DNA of 64,000 nt from Catalinimonas niigatensis (lineage in GTDB: Bacteria; Bacteroidota; Bacteroidia; Cytophagales; Cyclobacteriaceae): NCBI RefSeq assembly GCF_030506285.1, contig NZ_CP119422.1, forward strand, positions 5,443,501-5,507,500, read 5' to 3'. Below are positions 1-8,085 of the stretch, piece after piece. Within the stretch, counting starts at the first letter, position 1. Each line of letters begins with the position of its first letter. Made by a program: the position numbers and the translations under genes. The notes below the pieces were generated by a model. It was not told where the DNA came from. It made no database searches and saw only the letters and a list, made by a program, of their open reading frames with translations.

Positions 1-1277
1 GCCTTAGCAGTCCAGATAGAAAAGTCATCCAGTACAAAACGGTCGTTGGCGGTATACACTGTACTGCCAAAGCCTTGGTTGAACTGAGCCAGCGCTTCCA
101 GGTTATCGTTGATTCGGTAGTGTAAAGCTCCCCCGACCTTTATGCTCTCGGTTGTATTGTCAACAAATTCTTTTTCAGTATAGCCGGTGGGCGTAAAGTC
201 TCCTCTTTCATCAGTAGGGAGAAGAGCACCGATTCCGGCGCCACTGCCCAGTATCCCCACATTCAGGAGCGGATCACCATAGACATTAACGCCATCGTAA
301 GTGCGGTTGGAGGCACGGTCATCAGGATCAATTCCCTCAGGACTGCGCTCTACAAGATCGTGGGCATCCCGGTAATCTACACCAATAAAATCTGTTGCTT
401 TTAGGTACTCGGCATTGATCTTGAAAGCAAGCTTGTTATTAAAAGCTTTGGCATAACGTAGCCCATAACTCTGATACAAAGAAGGGGCATCATCTTCTCC
501 GTCAATGTGGGTTAGACCGAGTTTAGCGGATACACTTAATCCCTGATATTCAAAGGGGTTTTTGCTGTTCATCAGGATGATTCCATTGATGGCATTGGGT
601 CCGTAGAGCGCTGAAGCTGAGCCTGGCAACAGTTCTACGCTCTCCAGGTCCAGTTCAGGTATACCAACGATATTGCCCACCGGAAAATTGAGACCAGGTG
701 CCTGGTTGTCTATACCGTCTATTAGTTGCACCACACGGGTATTGCCATTAGCACCAAAACCCCGTGGGTTGATAGATTTGAAAGTCAAACTCTGGGCGCT
801 GACATCAATGCCTTTCATATTGGCAATCTGATCATAAAAGCTGGGAGCTGCGGCTGACTGAATATCGCGGATGTCCATTTTTTCAATGGATACCGGAGAT
901 TGCAGAATGGATTCTTCTACCCTAGAGGCTGAGACCACTACTTCCTGTCCCAGAATGGCCTGCTCGCTAAGTTGAATGGAGAGATTATTCGTCTGTGTTT
1001 CAGAGATGACAATTTCCTTGGATTGATAACCTATACTGGATACCACCAGGGTGATGGGCGGTGAGTCGTTGATAGTCAGTTCAAAGTTTCCTTCTGTATC
1101 AGTAATTGTTCCAATTACCTTTCCCTTTACCAAAATATTCACTCCAATTAAAGGGTTGTTGTTTGCTTCATCCAGCACTTTTCCGGACACACTCGTACCG
1201 GATTGCGCTACTGCCAAATTTATTGATATACAGGGTATTATTACTCCTGTTATCAATTGACGCATACTTGCTTTCAT
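1..1277 (-). CDS. TonB-dependent outer-membrane receptor, C-terminal part cut off by window edge
   Basis: The reading frame opens with ATG at 1277 (a second in-frame ATG lies at 1265) and stays open to base 1, so about 425 N-terminal residues are present. Order seen: signal peptide ending near AVAQ, a carboxypeptidase-regulatory-like beta domain with the run GKVLDEANNNPLIGVNILVKG, a linker with the TonB-box-like EVVVSASRVEES, then the plug domain containing LIDGIDNQAPG and LPGSASALYGPNAINGIILM. The beginning of the barrel follows. Such receptors take up siderophores, sugars or peptides across the outer membrane using TonB energy. No SusD-like partner is visible on this side, so the substrate cannot be named. 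Family assignment is firm; specificity is unknown. Confidence 0.92.
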   Translation of the reverse strand, partial: MKASMRQLITGVIIPCISINLAVAQSGTSVSGKVLDEANNNPLIGVNILVKGKVIGTITDTEGNFELTINDSPPITLVVSSIGYQSKEIVISETQTNNLSIQLSEQAILGQEVVVSASRVEESILQSPVSIEKMDIRDIQSAAAPSFYDQIANMKGIDVSAQSLTFKSINPRGFGANGNTRVVQLIDGIDNQAPGLNFPVGNIVGIPELDLESVELLPGSASALYGPNAINGIILMNSKNPFEYQGLSVSAKLGLTHIDGEDDAPSLYQSYGLRYAKAFNNKLAFKINAEYLKATDFIGVDYRDAHDLVERSPEGIDPDDRASNRTYDGVNVYGDPLLNVGILGSGAGIGALLPTDERGDFTPTGYTEKEFVDNTTESIKVGGALHYRINDNLEALAQFNQGFGSTVYTANDRFVLDDFSIWTAK

Positions 1278-1466
1278 AAAGGTTGGCTATGTGATATTTA
1301 TAATATAGACCATAAATATGCTGAATAAATTAAAACAATTTAAATTAAGATGGAAAAATTTATGAATAATTTGTATTAGAGAGGTGGCAAGGCAGGAAGC
1401 TAAAATAATAAATTTGACAGCGAAAGCAATAAAGGAGAGATTAAGAAAGGCAAGAGGAAGTGCGTA

Positions 1467-1499
1467 ATAAAAAAAATAGGTAGGGGTGGACCCTACCTA
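1467..1499 (-). terminator. Rho-independent terminator of the oligoendopeptidase unit
   Basis: A perfect 9-bp stem (TAGGTAGGG at 1477-1485 with CCCTACCTA at 1491-1499, 5-base loop) is followed on the minus strand by a run of eight T at 1476-1469. It lies directly after the stop codon of the minus-strand peptidase gene. Confidence 0.8.
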
Positions 1500-1506
1500 G
1501 GAGGTA

Positions 1507-3228
1507 TTATATTTTGCTTAGCTCATCTTTTACAAAATACATAAGAGAACGTATGTATTCAGTGCTAAAATCAAACTTGATTCCTGCCGCCTCATATACT
1601 TCAGGAATGGTACGGGTATAACCGATTTTGAGCGCGTTTTTATAGCCATCCAGTCCTTTTTTGGGATTAGCCTTATAGTTTTTCCAAACGGCTACCGCAC
1701 CTAACTGGGCAAAGCCATATTCTATATAATAGAAAGGTACTTCAAACAGATGAAGTTGTTTTTGCCACAGATAGCTGCGTTCATCTTCCAGTTCAGCCCA
1801 GTCGGTAATGCTGTCGGAGAATGTGCCGAAGATTTCATTCCATGCTTTTTTCCTCTCTTCCAAAGTATGCCCGGGATGCTCATACACCCAGTGCTGAAAC
1901 TTATCTATGGTAGCTACCCAGGGAAGTGTTTCTATGATTTGCTCTAAATGCTGGCGTTTGGCACGCTTGAGGTTATCTTCGTCAGTAAAGAACAAGTCCC
2001 AGTGATCCATAGAAATCAGCTCCATGGACATAGATGCCAGTTCAGCTACTTCAGAAGGTGTATGTTTGAAATTATTCAGTTCGAGATCGCGGGTCAGGAA
2101 GGAATGTACAGCATGCCCGCCTTCATGCATGATTGTCACCATATCCCGCAGGTTGGAGGTGGCATTCATAAAAATAAAAGGTACGCCAATTTCAGCCAGG
2201 GGATAGTTATATCCGCCAGGAGCCTTCCCTTTGCGTGATTCCAGATCCAGATGCCCCATCGCCTGCATAATGGCAATGCGTTCGCCCAGGTAAGGGTCAA
2301 GCTTGCTGAAGCATTCTATCGTTTTCACGGTCAATTCGTTGCCGGAGGTAAAAGGTTTCAGAGGTGGTTTTCCGCTTGTATCCACGGATTTATCCCAGGG
2401 ACGCAGTCGGTCCAGCGCCAGGGAAGCTTTGCGTTCTTTAGCCAGATCATTAAGCATGGGCACCACCTCTTTGGCTACGGCTTCATGAAAGTTAAAACAG
2501 TCCTCTTTGCTGTAGTCAAAGCGTCCCATGGCAGCAAACATATAATCGCGGTAATTCTCAAACCCAGCGTTTTTTCCTATGCTATCGCGTATGCTGACGA
2601 GTTTGCTAAAGAGGGCATCCAGTTTGTCTTTGTCCTGTAAGCGGCGGGAAGTTATTTTGCGGTAGGCATCTTCCCGTTCCACACGGTCTACAGATTGCAG
2701 CAGGTTGGCTGCCTGCTGAAGTGTCATTTCCTGCCCACCGATTTCTACCGACATATTGCCGGAGATGGCTCCGAAATTTTGTGCTTCCTGCTGTTCCTCG
2801 GTCTTCAGAGCGATATTGGCTTCGCGGTAGATTTTGGCTTCCTTTTCCAACTCCCTGATCATGATAGGGTAACCACCTTCCTGTTTAAGTTCTTCCAGAA
2901 ACGGGCTTTGCAAAGCTTTCTGATTTAGCTCATTACTCACCGGCTCAATCCTGGGTTGAATTTGAGTAATGAACTCATTGTAGCTTTCCCTGATCTTTTC
3001 ATTGGTCGTATCACAGGTCATTTTGATATAGCGCCAGGCCAGGTTTTCAGAGAGCACAGCTTCCAGTTCACTGCGGTCTTTAAACCAACGGCGCAACTCT
3101 GCTGCGGATTGAATGTTCCGTTGCAATAGATCATCAAAATAAGGCTTTACTGCTTCCCAATCGGAAACTTTAAAATTTTCGGGTAAGAAAGTCCGAGCTT
3201 TCTTTTCGGGTATTATGATATCTTCCAT
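1507..3228 (-). CDS. pepF: M3 family oligoendopeptidase (PepF-like)
   Basis: Zinc metallopeptidase of family M3, cytoplasmic, expected to cut short peptides. The catalytic motif HEGGH is seen near residue 370 in the run TIMHEGGHAVHSFL, and the third zinc ligand is the Glu of SEVAELASMSMELI about 27 residues later. The N-terminal helical oligopeptidase F domain precedes it. I place the start at the ATG at 3228; the frame is open six codons further to a TTG at 3246, which is less likely. Length of about 573 residues fits the family. The gene lies 85 bases after the ferredoxin reductase on the same strand and probably shares its transcript; a strong terminator follows. Confidence 0.93.
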   Translation of the reverse strand: MEDIIIPEKKARTFLPENFKVSDWEAVKPYFDDLLQRNIQSAAELRRWFKDRSELEAVLSENLAWRYIKMTCDTTNEKIRESYNEFITQIQPRIEPVSNELNQKALQSPFLEELKQEGGYPIMIRELEKEAKIYREANIALKTEEQQEAQNFGAISGNMSVEIGGQEMTLQQAANLLQSVDRVEREDAYRKITSRRLQDKDKLDALFSKLVSIRDSIGKNAGFENYRDYMFAAMGRFDYSKEDCFNFHEAVAKEVVPMLNDLAKERKASLALDRLRPWDKSVDTSGKPPLKPFTSGNELTVKTIECFSKLDPYLGERIAIMQAMGHLDLESRKGKAPGGYNYPLAEIGVPFIFMNATSNLRDMVTIMHEGGHAVHSFLTRDLELNNFKHTPSEVAELASMSMELISMDHWDLFFTDEDNLKRAKRQHLEQIIETLPWVATIDKFQHWVYEHPGHTLEERKKAWNEIFGTFSDSITDWAELEDERSYLWQKQLHLFEVPFYYIEYGFAQLGAVAVWKNYKANPKKGLDGYKNALKIGYTRTIPEVYEAAGIKFDFSTEYIRSLMYFVKDELSKI

Positions 3229-3313
3229 ATCTTTTATAATTAACAATGATTAATGTGCAGTGAACAATTTTCAATTTGTAATCGCACGGCGACCGTCTGC
3301 AATTTGTAATTTT

Positions 3314-4468
3314 CTAATCAATTTCAATTCTCACGTTGGGTGTAAGGGGATGGCCTACACAGGTAAGTACGTAGCCCTTCTGTAATTCACCTTCAGTAAG
3401 TGTGTCTTCTTCGTCCAGTTTCACTCTGCCTGAAATACATTTGCCCATGCAGGCGGTACAGATTCCGCTCTGGCAGGAATAAGGCAAATCAATATCCAGT
3501 GCCAGGGCAGTATGCAGAATGGAATTCCCTGGCTCAACCAGAAAAGTATATTCTTCTCCATCGTACACTACAGTAACTTCATGGGCCTCGCTTACTTTTT
3601 CGTTTTCTGTTTGATAAGCACCGATAAGTCCTTCGTCTATCGGTTTAGAGGCTGTATCTTCAGATATTTCAGTATTTGCAGGGGAGGGGATAAACTCCTG
3701 CTCTTTTTCTTCCGAGGGAGCAGTGACTCCTGCTACAAAACTTTCTTTATGGATGCGGTGCGGATCTATATTCAACATCTTAAGTCCTTCCATCACATTG
3801 TGCATCATGCCGCCCGGCCCGCAGACGAAATATTCGGTATCTGCTGCCGGCAGTTGTGGTAAATCAGCAATAATTTCATTCACCCGTTCCGGGCTTATAC
3901 GTCCGGTCAGCGAAGGAAGACCTGCTGATGGTTCTTCCAAAACGTGGATCACTTTAAAAGTACGATCGTACTTCTGTTCCAGCGCATCCAGTTGCTTTTT
4001 GAAGATGATAGAATGCGCATCACGATTGGCATAAATCAGCGAAACTTTGGTTTTGGGTTCGGCATACAATACTGATTTAAGGATAGACATCAGTGGGGTG
4101 ATGCCACTACCACCACCAAACAAGATGAGATGCCGTTGTTCAGTACCTACCAGGGGAGTGGTAAACATTCCCATAGGCTGCATCACTTCTATCGTATCAC
4201 CTGCTTTCAACAGATCATTCAAATAGTTGGATACTTTGCCGGAATCTACCCGTTTGACAGTTACCGCCGGGTATCTGTCCAGAAAAGGGCAGGTAGACAA
4301 TGAATAAGAACGTCTTACTTTTTCTCCTGCTATCGGTAGAATCAGGGTAAGAAACTGGCCCGGCTTGTATTGTAGCCTTTCTTCAGGCTGCTCAAAAACG
4401 ATGGAAATGGCATCGGGCGTTTCTTGGATAATTTCTCTTACGGTAAGTTGATGGTATTTTGTACTCAT
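3314..4468 (-). CDS. Ferredoxin-NAD(P)H reductase with C-terminal 2Fe-2S domain (PaaE-like)
   Basis: Three modules: FAD-binding FR-type beta barrel with RRSYSLS (residues 52-58), NAD(P)-binding domain with GGGSGITP (118-125) and CGPGGMM (216-222), and a plant-type 2Fe-2S ferredoxin with Cys332, Cys337, Cys340 and Cys370. This is the architecture of PaaE, HCR and related oxygenase reductases that pass electrons from NAD(P)H to a partner enzyme. Unusual is a roughly 50-residue acidic, low-complexity linker (about 245-297) between the nucleotide domain and the ferredoxin. No phenylacetate or oxygenase genes lie beside it, so the electron acceptor is unknown. Probably first gene of a two-gene unit with the M3 peptidase. 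Confidence 0.9.
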   Translation of the reverse strand: MSTKYHQLTVREIIQETPDAISIVFEQPEERLQYKPGQFLTLILPIAGEKVRRSYSLSTCPFLDRYPAVTVKRVDSGKVSNYLNDLLKAGDTIEVMQPMGMFTTPLVGTEQRHLILFGGGSGITPLMSILKSVLYAEPKTKVSLIYANRDAHSIIFKKQLDALEQKYDRTFKVIHVLEEPSAGLPSLTGRISPERVNEIIADLPQLPAADTEYFVCGPGGMMHNVMEGLKMLNIDPHRIHKESFVAGVTAPSEEKEQEFIPSPANTEISEDTASKPIDEGLIGAYQTENEKVSEAHEVTVVYDGEEYTFLVEPGNSILHTALALDIDLPYSCQSGICTACMGKCISGRVKLDEEDTLTEGELQKGYVLTCVGHPLTPNVRIEID

Positions 4469-4724
4469 CCTTTTTTTCTATGCTTTAGGATTGGTTAAAT
4501 GAATAAGATCTTTACTTGTATATTCTCTTAATACGGTAAAATTGTTTGAAATTAAGCTTTTGATACGCAAATATTGCTTGTTTGACTGAATTGGAAGACG
4601 AAATTCATAACTTGCGCCAAGTTAATAAAGCTGATAACAAAGCTAAAGCACAAGTCATTCAGTAAATGCAAATGAGCTACGCTTTGGCAAAGTAAAAATC
4701 TAATGTAAACATAGTTGCACATCC

Positions 4725-6077
4725 ATGAATTTGAGTACTTTAACCGCTATCTCACCTATTGATGGCCGGTATAGAAACAAAACTGTTGCACTGTCGCAGT
4801 ACTTTTCAGAATATGCACTGATCAAATACCGGGTGCAGGTAGAGGTGGAATATTTCATCGCTTTGTGCGAATTGCCGCTTCCCCAACTCAGCGCTGTAGA
4901 CCAGGCAGTATTTTCAGCGTTGAGAGCTTTATATGCAAATTTTAGCGAGGCAGATGCAGAAGCGATCAAAGAAATTGAGAAAACAACCAACCACGATGTG
5001 AAAGCGGTAGAATACTTCTTAAAAGAGAAGTGGGATGCACTGGGATTGTCAGATTCTAAAGAATTTATTCATTTCGGCCTGACTTCACAGGATATCAACA
5101 ATACGGCGATTCCCGCTTCTATAAAAGATGCTATGCAGCAAGTGGTATTGCCTCTGTTGAAAGAACTGACTGACAAAATACAGCGGCAGGCCGACGAATG
5201 GAAAAATATCCCTATGCTGGCACGGACCCACGGACAACCGGCTTCTCCTACCAAAGTGGGTAAGGAGTGGATGGTTTTTCACGAAAGACTTCGCCAGCAA
5301 ATCTCCCTTTTGGAGACTCTGCCTCATGCAGCCAAGTTTGGAGGTGCTACCGGCAATTTTAATGCCCATACCGTAGCTTATCCGGATACTGACTGGCTGG
5401 CTTTTGGCAATCTGTTTACTGAAAAGTATCTTGGTCTGCGTCGCAGCCATCCTACCACACAGATTGAGCATTACGACATGCTGGCTGCCCTTTTTGATAA
5501 CCTCAAACGTATCAATGTCATTCTGCTGGACTTTAGCCGGGATGTATGGCAATATGTAGCTATGAACTACCTGAAGCAGCGGGTGATTGCCAATGAAGTG
5601 GGGTCATCGGCCATGCCGCATAAGGTAAACCCCATTGATTTTGAGAATGCTGAAGGAAATTTAGGGATTGCCAACGCAATTTATGAACATATGTCGGCCA
5701 AACTTCCCATCTCACGCTTACAACGTGACCTGACAGACTCTACCGTGCTGCGTAATGTAGGCGTTCCTCTAGGACATACGCTTATAGCTTTCTATTCCTT
5801 ACTCAAAGGCCTGGACAAAATAGAAATTAACGAAGCAGCAATACATGACGATCTGGAAGAAAACTGGGCGGTAGTGGCCGAAGGGATACAGACCATATTG
5901 AGGCGCGAGGGCTATCCTAATCCTTATGAAGCGCTGAAAGCCCTGACCCGCAAGCAGGAAAGAATTACTGAAGCGGCGATCAAACAATTTGTGCAATCAT
6001 TGGAGGTGAGTGAAAGTGTGAAACAGGAGCTTTTGGCAGTGACCCCCTTCAATTATACTGGCTTGAGTAGTCACTAA
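4725..6077 (+). CDS. purB: Adenylosuccinate lyase
   Basis: Cytosolic enzyme of purine synthesis that releases fumarate from SAICAR and from adenylosuccinate. The fumarase/aspartase-superfamily signature GSSAMPHKVNPIDFENAEGN is at residues 293-312, with the catalytic serine in the flexible signature loop (Ser294/295) and the general acid/base His169 in ARTHGQPASPTK. Length of 450 residues and the PHKVNPIDFENAEGN form match the E. coli-type PurB. ATG at 4725 gives a canonical N-terminus (LTAISPIDGRY). It stands alone upstream of greA, separated by 260 bases, so shared transcription with greA is uncertain. Confidence 0.97.
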   Translation: MNLSTLTAISPIDGRYRNKTVALSQYFSEYALIKYRVQVEVEYFIALCELPLPQLSAVDQAVFSALRALYANFSEADAEAIKEIEKTTNHDVKAVEYFLKEKWDALGLSDSKEFIHFGLTSQDINNTAIPASIKDAMQQVVLPLLKELTDKIQRQADEWKNIPMLARTHGQPASPTKVGKEWMVFHERLRQQISLLETLPHAAKFGGATGNFNAHTVAYPDTDWLAFGNLFTEKYLGLRRSHPTTQIEHYDMLAALFDNLKRINVILLDFSRDVWQYVAMNYLKQRVIANEVGSSAMPHKVNPIDFENAEGNLGIANAIYEHMSAKLPISRLQRDLTDSTVLRNVGVPLGHTLIAFYSLLKGLDKIEINEAAIHDDLEENWAVVAEGIQTILRREGYPNPYEALKALTRKQERITEAAIKQFVQSLEVSESVKQELLAVTPFNYTGLSSH

Positions 6078-6156
6078 AAATAAAAAACATTTTTCGCAAA
6101 AACTCAGTATATTAGCTTAGAAGGAAGAACATCAGGTAACAGTTGTAAAAGATCAA

Positions 6157-6187
6157 TTGAAATACATCGGTAAATTCTTTATTTTTG
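6157..6187 (+). promoter_or_regulatory. Candidate Bacteroidota-type promoter upstream of greA
   Basis: The 8-mer TATTTTTG at 6180-6187 fits the TAnnTTTG -7 box, with TTG at 6157-6159 at plausible -33 spacing. It would start a leader of about 145 bases before greA. Based on consensus only. Confidence 0.35.
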
Positions 6188-6267
6188 CGCTGTTGATTCA
6201 AGTTCTGCGGGAGGCTTCGGGCTGAAGCAAATTTTAAGGAAAATTTCATATTTTAGCTATATCTCAA

Positions 6268-6307
6268 GAAACGGCTGCATCTGTATGCCGTTCTTTTGTT
6301 TTTTATA
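6268..6307 (+). terminator. Terminator-like or attenuator-like hairpin in front of greA
   Basis: AACGGC (6270-6275) pairs with GCCGTT (6287-6292) and is followed by a T-rich stretch to about 6304. It could end the purB transcript, or act as an attenuator in the greA leader, as it ends only about 35 bases before the greA start. Confidence 0.4.
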
Positions 6308-6337
6308 GTGGTACACAAGTTTTTAATACACATAAGT

Positions 6338-6811
6338 ATGGCACAGATATCTTATTACACACAAGAAGGTTTACAAAAGCTCAAAGACGAGCTTAATTAT
6401 TTAAGGACGAAAGGCAGAACAGATATTGCCAAACAAATCGCTGAAGCGCGTGATAAGGGGGATCTTAGTGAAAACGCCGAATATGATGCAGCCAAAGACG
6501 CCCAGGGAATGCTGGAAATGAAGATTGCCAAACTGGAAGAAGTAGTAGGCAACGCGCGTGTACTGGATGAATCCAAACTGGATACTTCCCAGGTTTCCAT
6601 CCTTTCTAAAGTAAAAATTAAGAATAAGCAGAACGGAGCTGAGATGACCTATACGCTGGTATCTGAAGAAGAAGCAGATCTGAAAACCGGCAAGATCTCT
6701 GTAAAATCACCCATAGGCAAGGGCCTGCTGGGCAAAAAAGTAGGAGAGGAAGCAGAAATACAGGCGCCAGCCGGTACCATGAAGTTTCAGGTCATTGACA
6801 TATCCCTCTAA
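6338..6811 (+). CDS. greA: Transcription elongation factor GreA
   Basis: GreA stimulates the intrinsic RNA cleavage of backtracked RNA polymerase. The N-terminal coiled coil contains the expected acidic tip (GDLSENAEYDAAKDAQGM), and the C-terminal FKBP-like domain ends SPIGKGLLGKKVGEEAEIQAP. I chose the ATG at 6338 (MAQISYYTQEG) because it gives the normal 157 residues; the frame extends 14 codons upstream but that extension has no homology to GreA. It is followed after 3 bases by the HIT gene, so the two are probably cotranscribed. Confidence 0.96.
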   Translation: MAQISYYTQEGLQKLKDELNYLRTKGRTDIAKQIAEARDKGDLSENAEYDAAKDAQGMLEMKIAKLEEVVGNARVLDESKLDTSQVSILSKVKIKNKQNGAEMTYTLVSEEEADLKTGKISVKSPIGKGLLGKKVGEEAEIQAPAGTMKFQVIDISL

Positions 6812-6814
6812 GCT

Positions 6815-7207
6815 ATGGCCACGATCTTCAGCAAAATTATCCATCGTGAAATACCAGCGCATATTGTAGCTGAGAATGAAGATGCCCTTGCTTTCCTGGA
6901 CATCAGACCGCTAACCAAAGGACATACGCTGGTGATTCCCAAAAAAGAAGTAGACTACCTTTTTGATCTGGAGGATGAGATATATACCAGGCTCCATCTT
7001 TTTGCCAAAGAGGTAGCCATCAAGATCAAAAAAGTAATTCCCTGTGAGCGCATCAGTGTAGCGGTCATTGGTCTGGAAGTACCTCATGCACATATACATC
7101 TTATACCGATCAATAGCATGAGTGATGCCAATTTTGGCAATCCTAAGCTTAAGTTATCCGATGAAGAATTGAAAAAGATTGCGGAAAAAATTCGCTCCGC
7201 TTCTTAG
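6815..7207 (+). CDS. HIT family nucleotide hydrolase
   Basis: Histidine-triad protein of 130 residues. The signature HAHIHL (His91, His93, His95) lies near the C-terminus in the run VPHAHIHLIPIN, and the N-terminal FSKIIHREIPAHIVAENEDALAFLDI is typical of the Hint/HinT branch, which hydrolyses purine nucleoside phosphoramidates and AMP conjugates. It begins 3 bases after greA and is followed by a terminator hairpin, so greA and this gene look like a complete two-gene unit. The natural substrate cannot be read from sequence. Confidence 0.93.
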   Translation: MATIFSKIIHREIPAHIVAENEDALAFLDIRPLTKGHTLVIPKKEVDYLFDLEDEIYTRLHLFAKEVAIKIKKVIPCERISVAVIGLEVPHAHIHLIPINSMSDANFGNPKLKLSDEELKKIAEKIRSAS

Positions 7208-7233
7208 CACCGTTCATTAGCCCTTCCCACAGA

Positions 7234-7279
7234 AACCAGTAGCAGGTGTGTTCCAAACCACCCGTTACTGGTTTTTTTA
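7234..7279 (+). terminator. Rho-independent terminator after the greA-HIT unit
   Basis: AACCAGTA (7234-7241) pairs with TACTGGTT (7266-7273, first base T) and is followed by a T run. The rest of 7208-7684 holds no gene I can support; it is AT-rich and must contain the promoter of the next unit. Confidence 0.65.
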
Positions 7280-7684
7280 TTTTACGCTCTTTCTTGTACA
7301 TGCCTGAATTTTGCTGAAACTGCCACAGTCGCTTAGCTTTTTCAGCAGTGCCCCCGGTATAATACATCCCTCTCATAGTACAGTTGTACCCACATCCTTT
7401 TTTCTTACCCAATTGCCCTAAATTCAATAAAGATGCAGGGTATATATTGAATATTCACTAATGCTTATGTCATTAAATACAAATACAAATTGGAAAAATT
7501 ATATACAGCAAAATCCTAAAGAGTAGGATTAAAAGAGCTGCAATATGGGTGAAGTACAAAAAAGAATAAAAAAATTGCCGTGTACCTTTTTATCCATTTT
7601 GAAGTCTGGAATAAGCTATCAGTTGATATTATTTACTAAATGATTGACCACAAAGTAAGCTACAATCATCAAAAAGAAGCAGTT

Positions 7685-8083
7685 ATGGGCAAATTTTACA
7701 TGACACTAATAAGCTTGTGTATTTACTTCTTGAGTCTTCAAAACGGCTTGGCGCAATGCCCTCAGCCTGAGCAGTTAAATATACAGACTACGGATGCACG
7801 ATCTTTCGAGGACAACTCAGGAGAAATTGTCTTCACCTTCTCTGCTGAAGTTACTTTCAACAGGGATCAATATAGAATCAGGTTATGGGATCATGACGAG
7901 CAACGCTATGTCTATGATGACAATAACCCGGACTTTCTGAATATTACTACTGCCCTGGTCAGTAATGGCAAAATTAGTTTCGCTTCCCTACCCAAAAGTA
8001 GCTATGCCCTTGAACTACACGGTGGAGACTGTCAGTATGCTCGCTTTGAAGTGGGCGGTCACTTAGGAAATAAATCTAAATAA
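7685..8083 (+). CDS. Small secreted protein resembling the N-terminal domain of the giant protein
   Basis: The chosen start is ATG at 7685, giving a signal peptide that ends NGLAQ and a mature chain of about 108 residues; an upstream ATG at 7640 in the same frame would bury the signal peptide. No known family is recognised. The segment YRIRLWDHDEQRYVYDDNNP closely matches YRVQLYNFNTASYVYDDNN in the N-terminal domain of the next gene, and the surrounding order (hydrophobic strand, this motif, then FLN) is also shared. Only 2 bases separate its stop from the ATG of the giant gene, so they are almost certainly cotranscribed. It lacks a type IX C-terminal signal. Role unknown; possibly a periplasmic partner or remnant of domain duplication. 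Confidence 0.8.
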   Translation: MGKFYMTLISLCIYFLSLQNGLAQCPQPEQLNIQTTDARSFEDNSGEIVFTFSAEVTFNRDQYRIRLWDHDEQRYVYDDNNPDFLNITTALVSNGKISFASLPKSSYALELHGGDCQYARFEVGGHLGNKSK

Positions 8084-8085
8084 GT

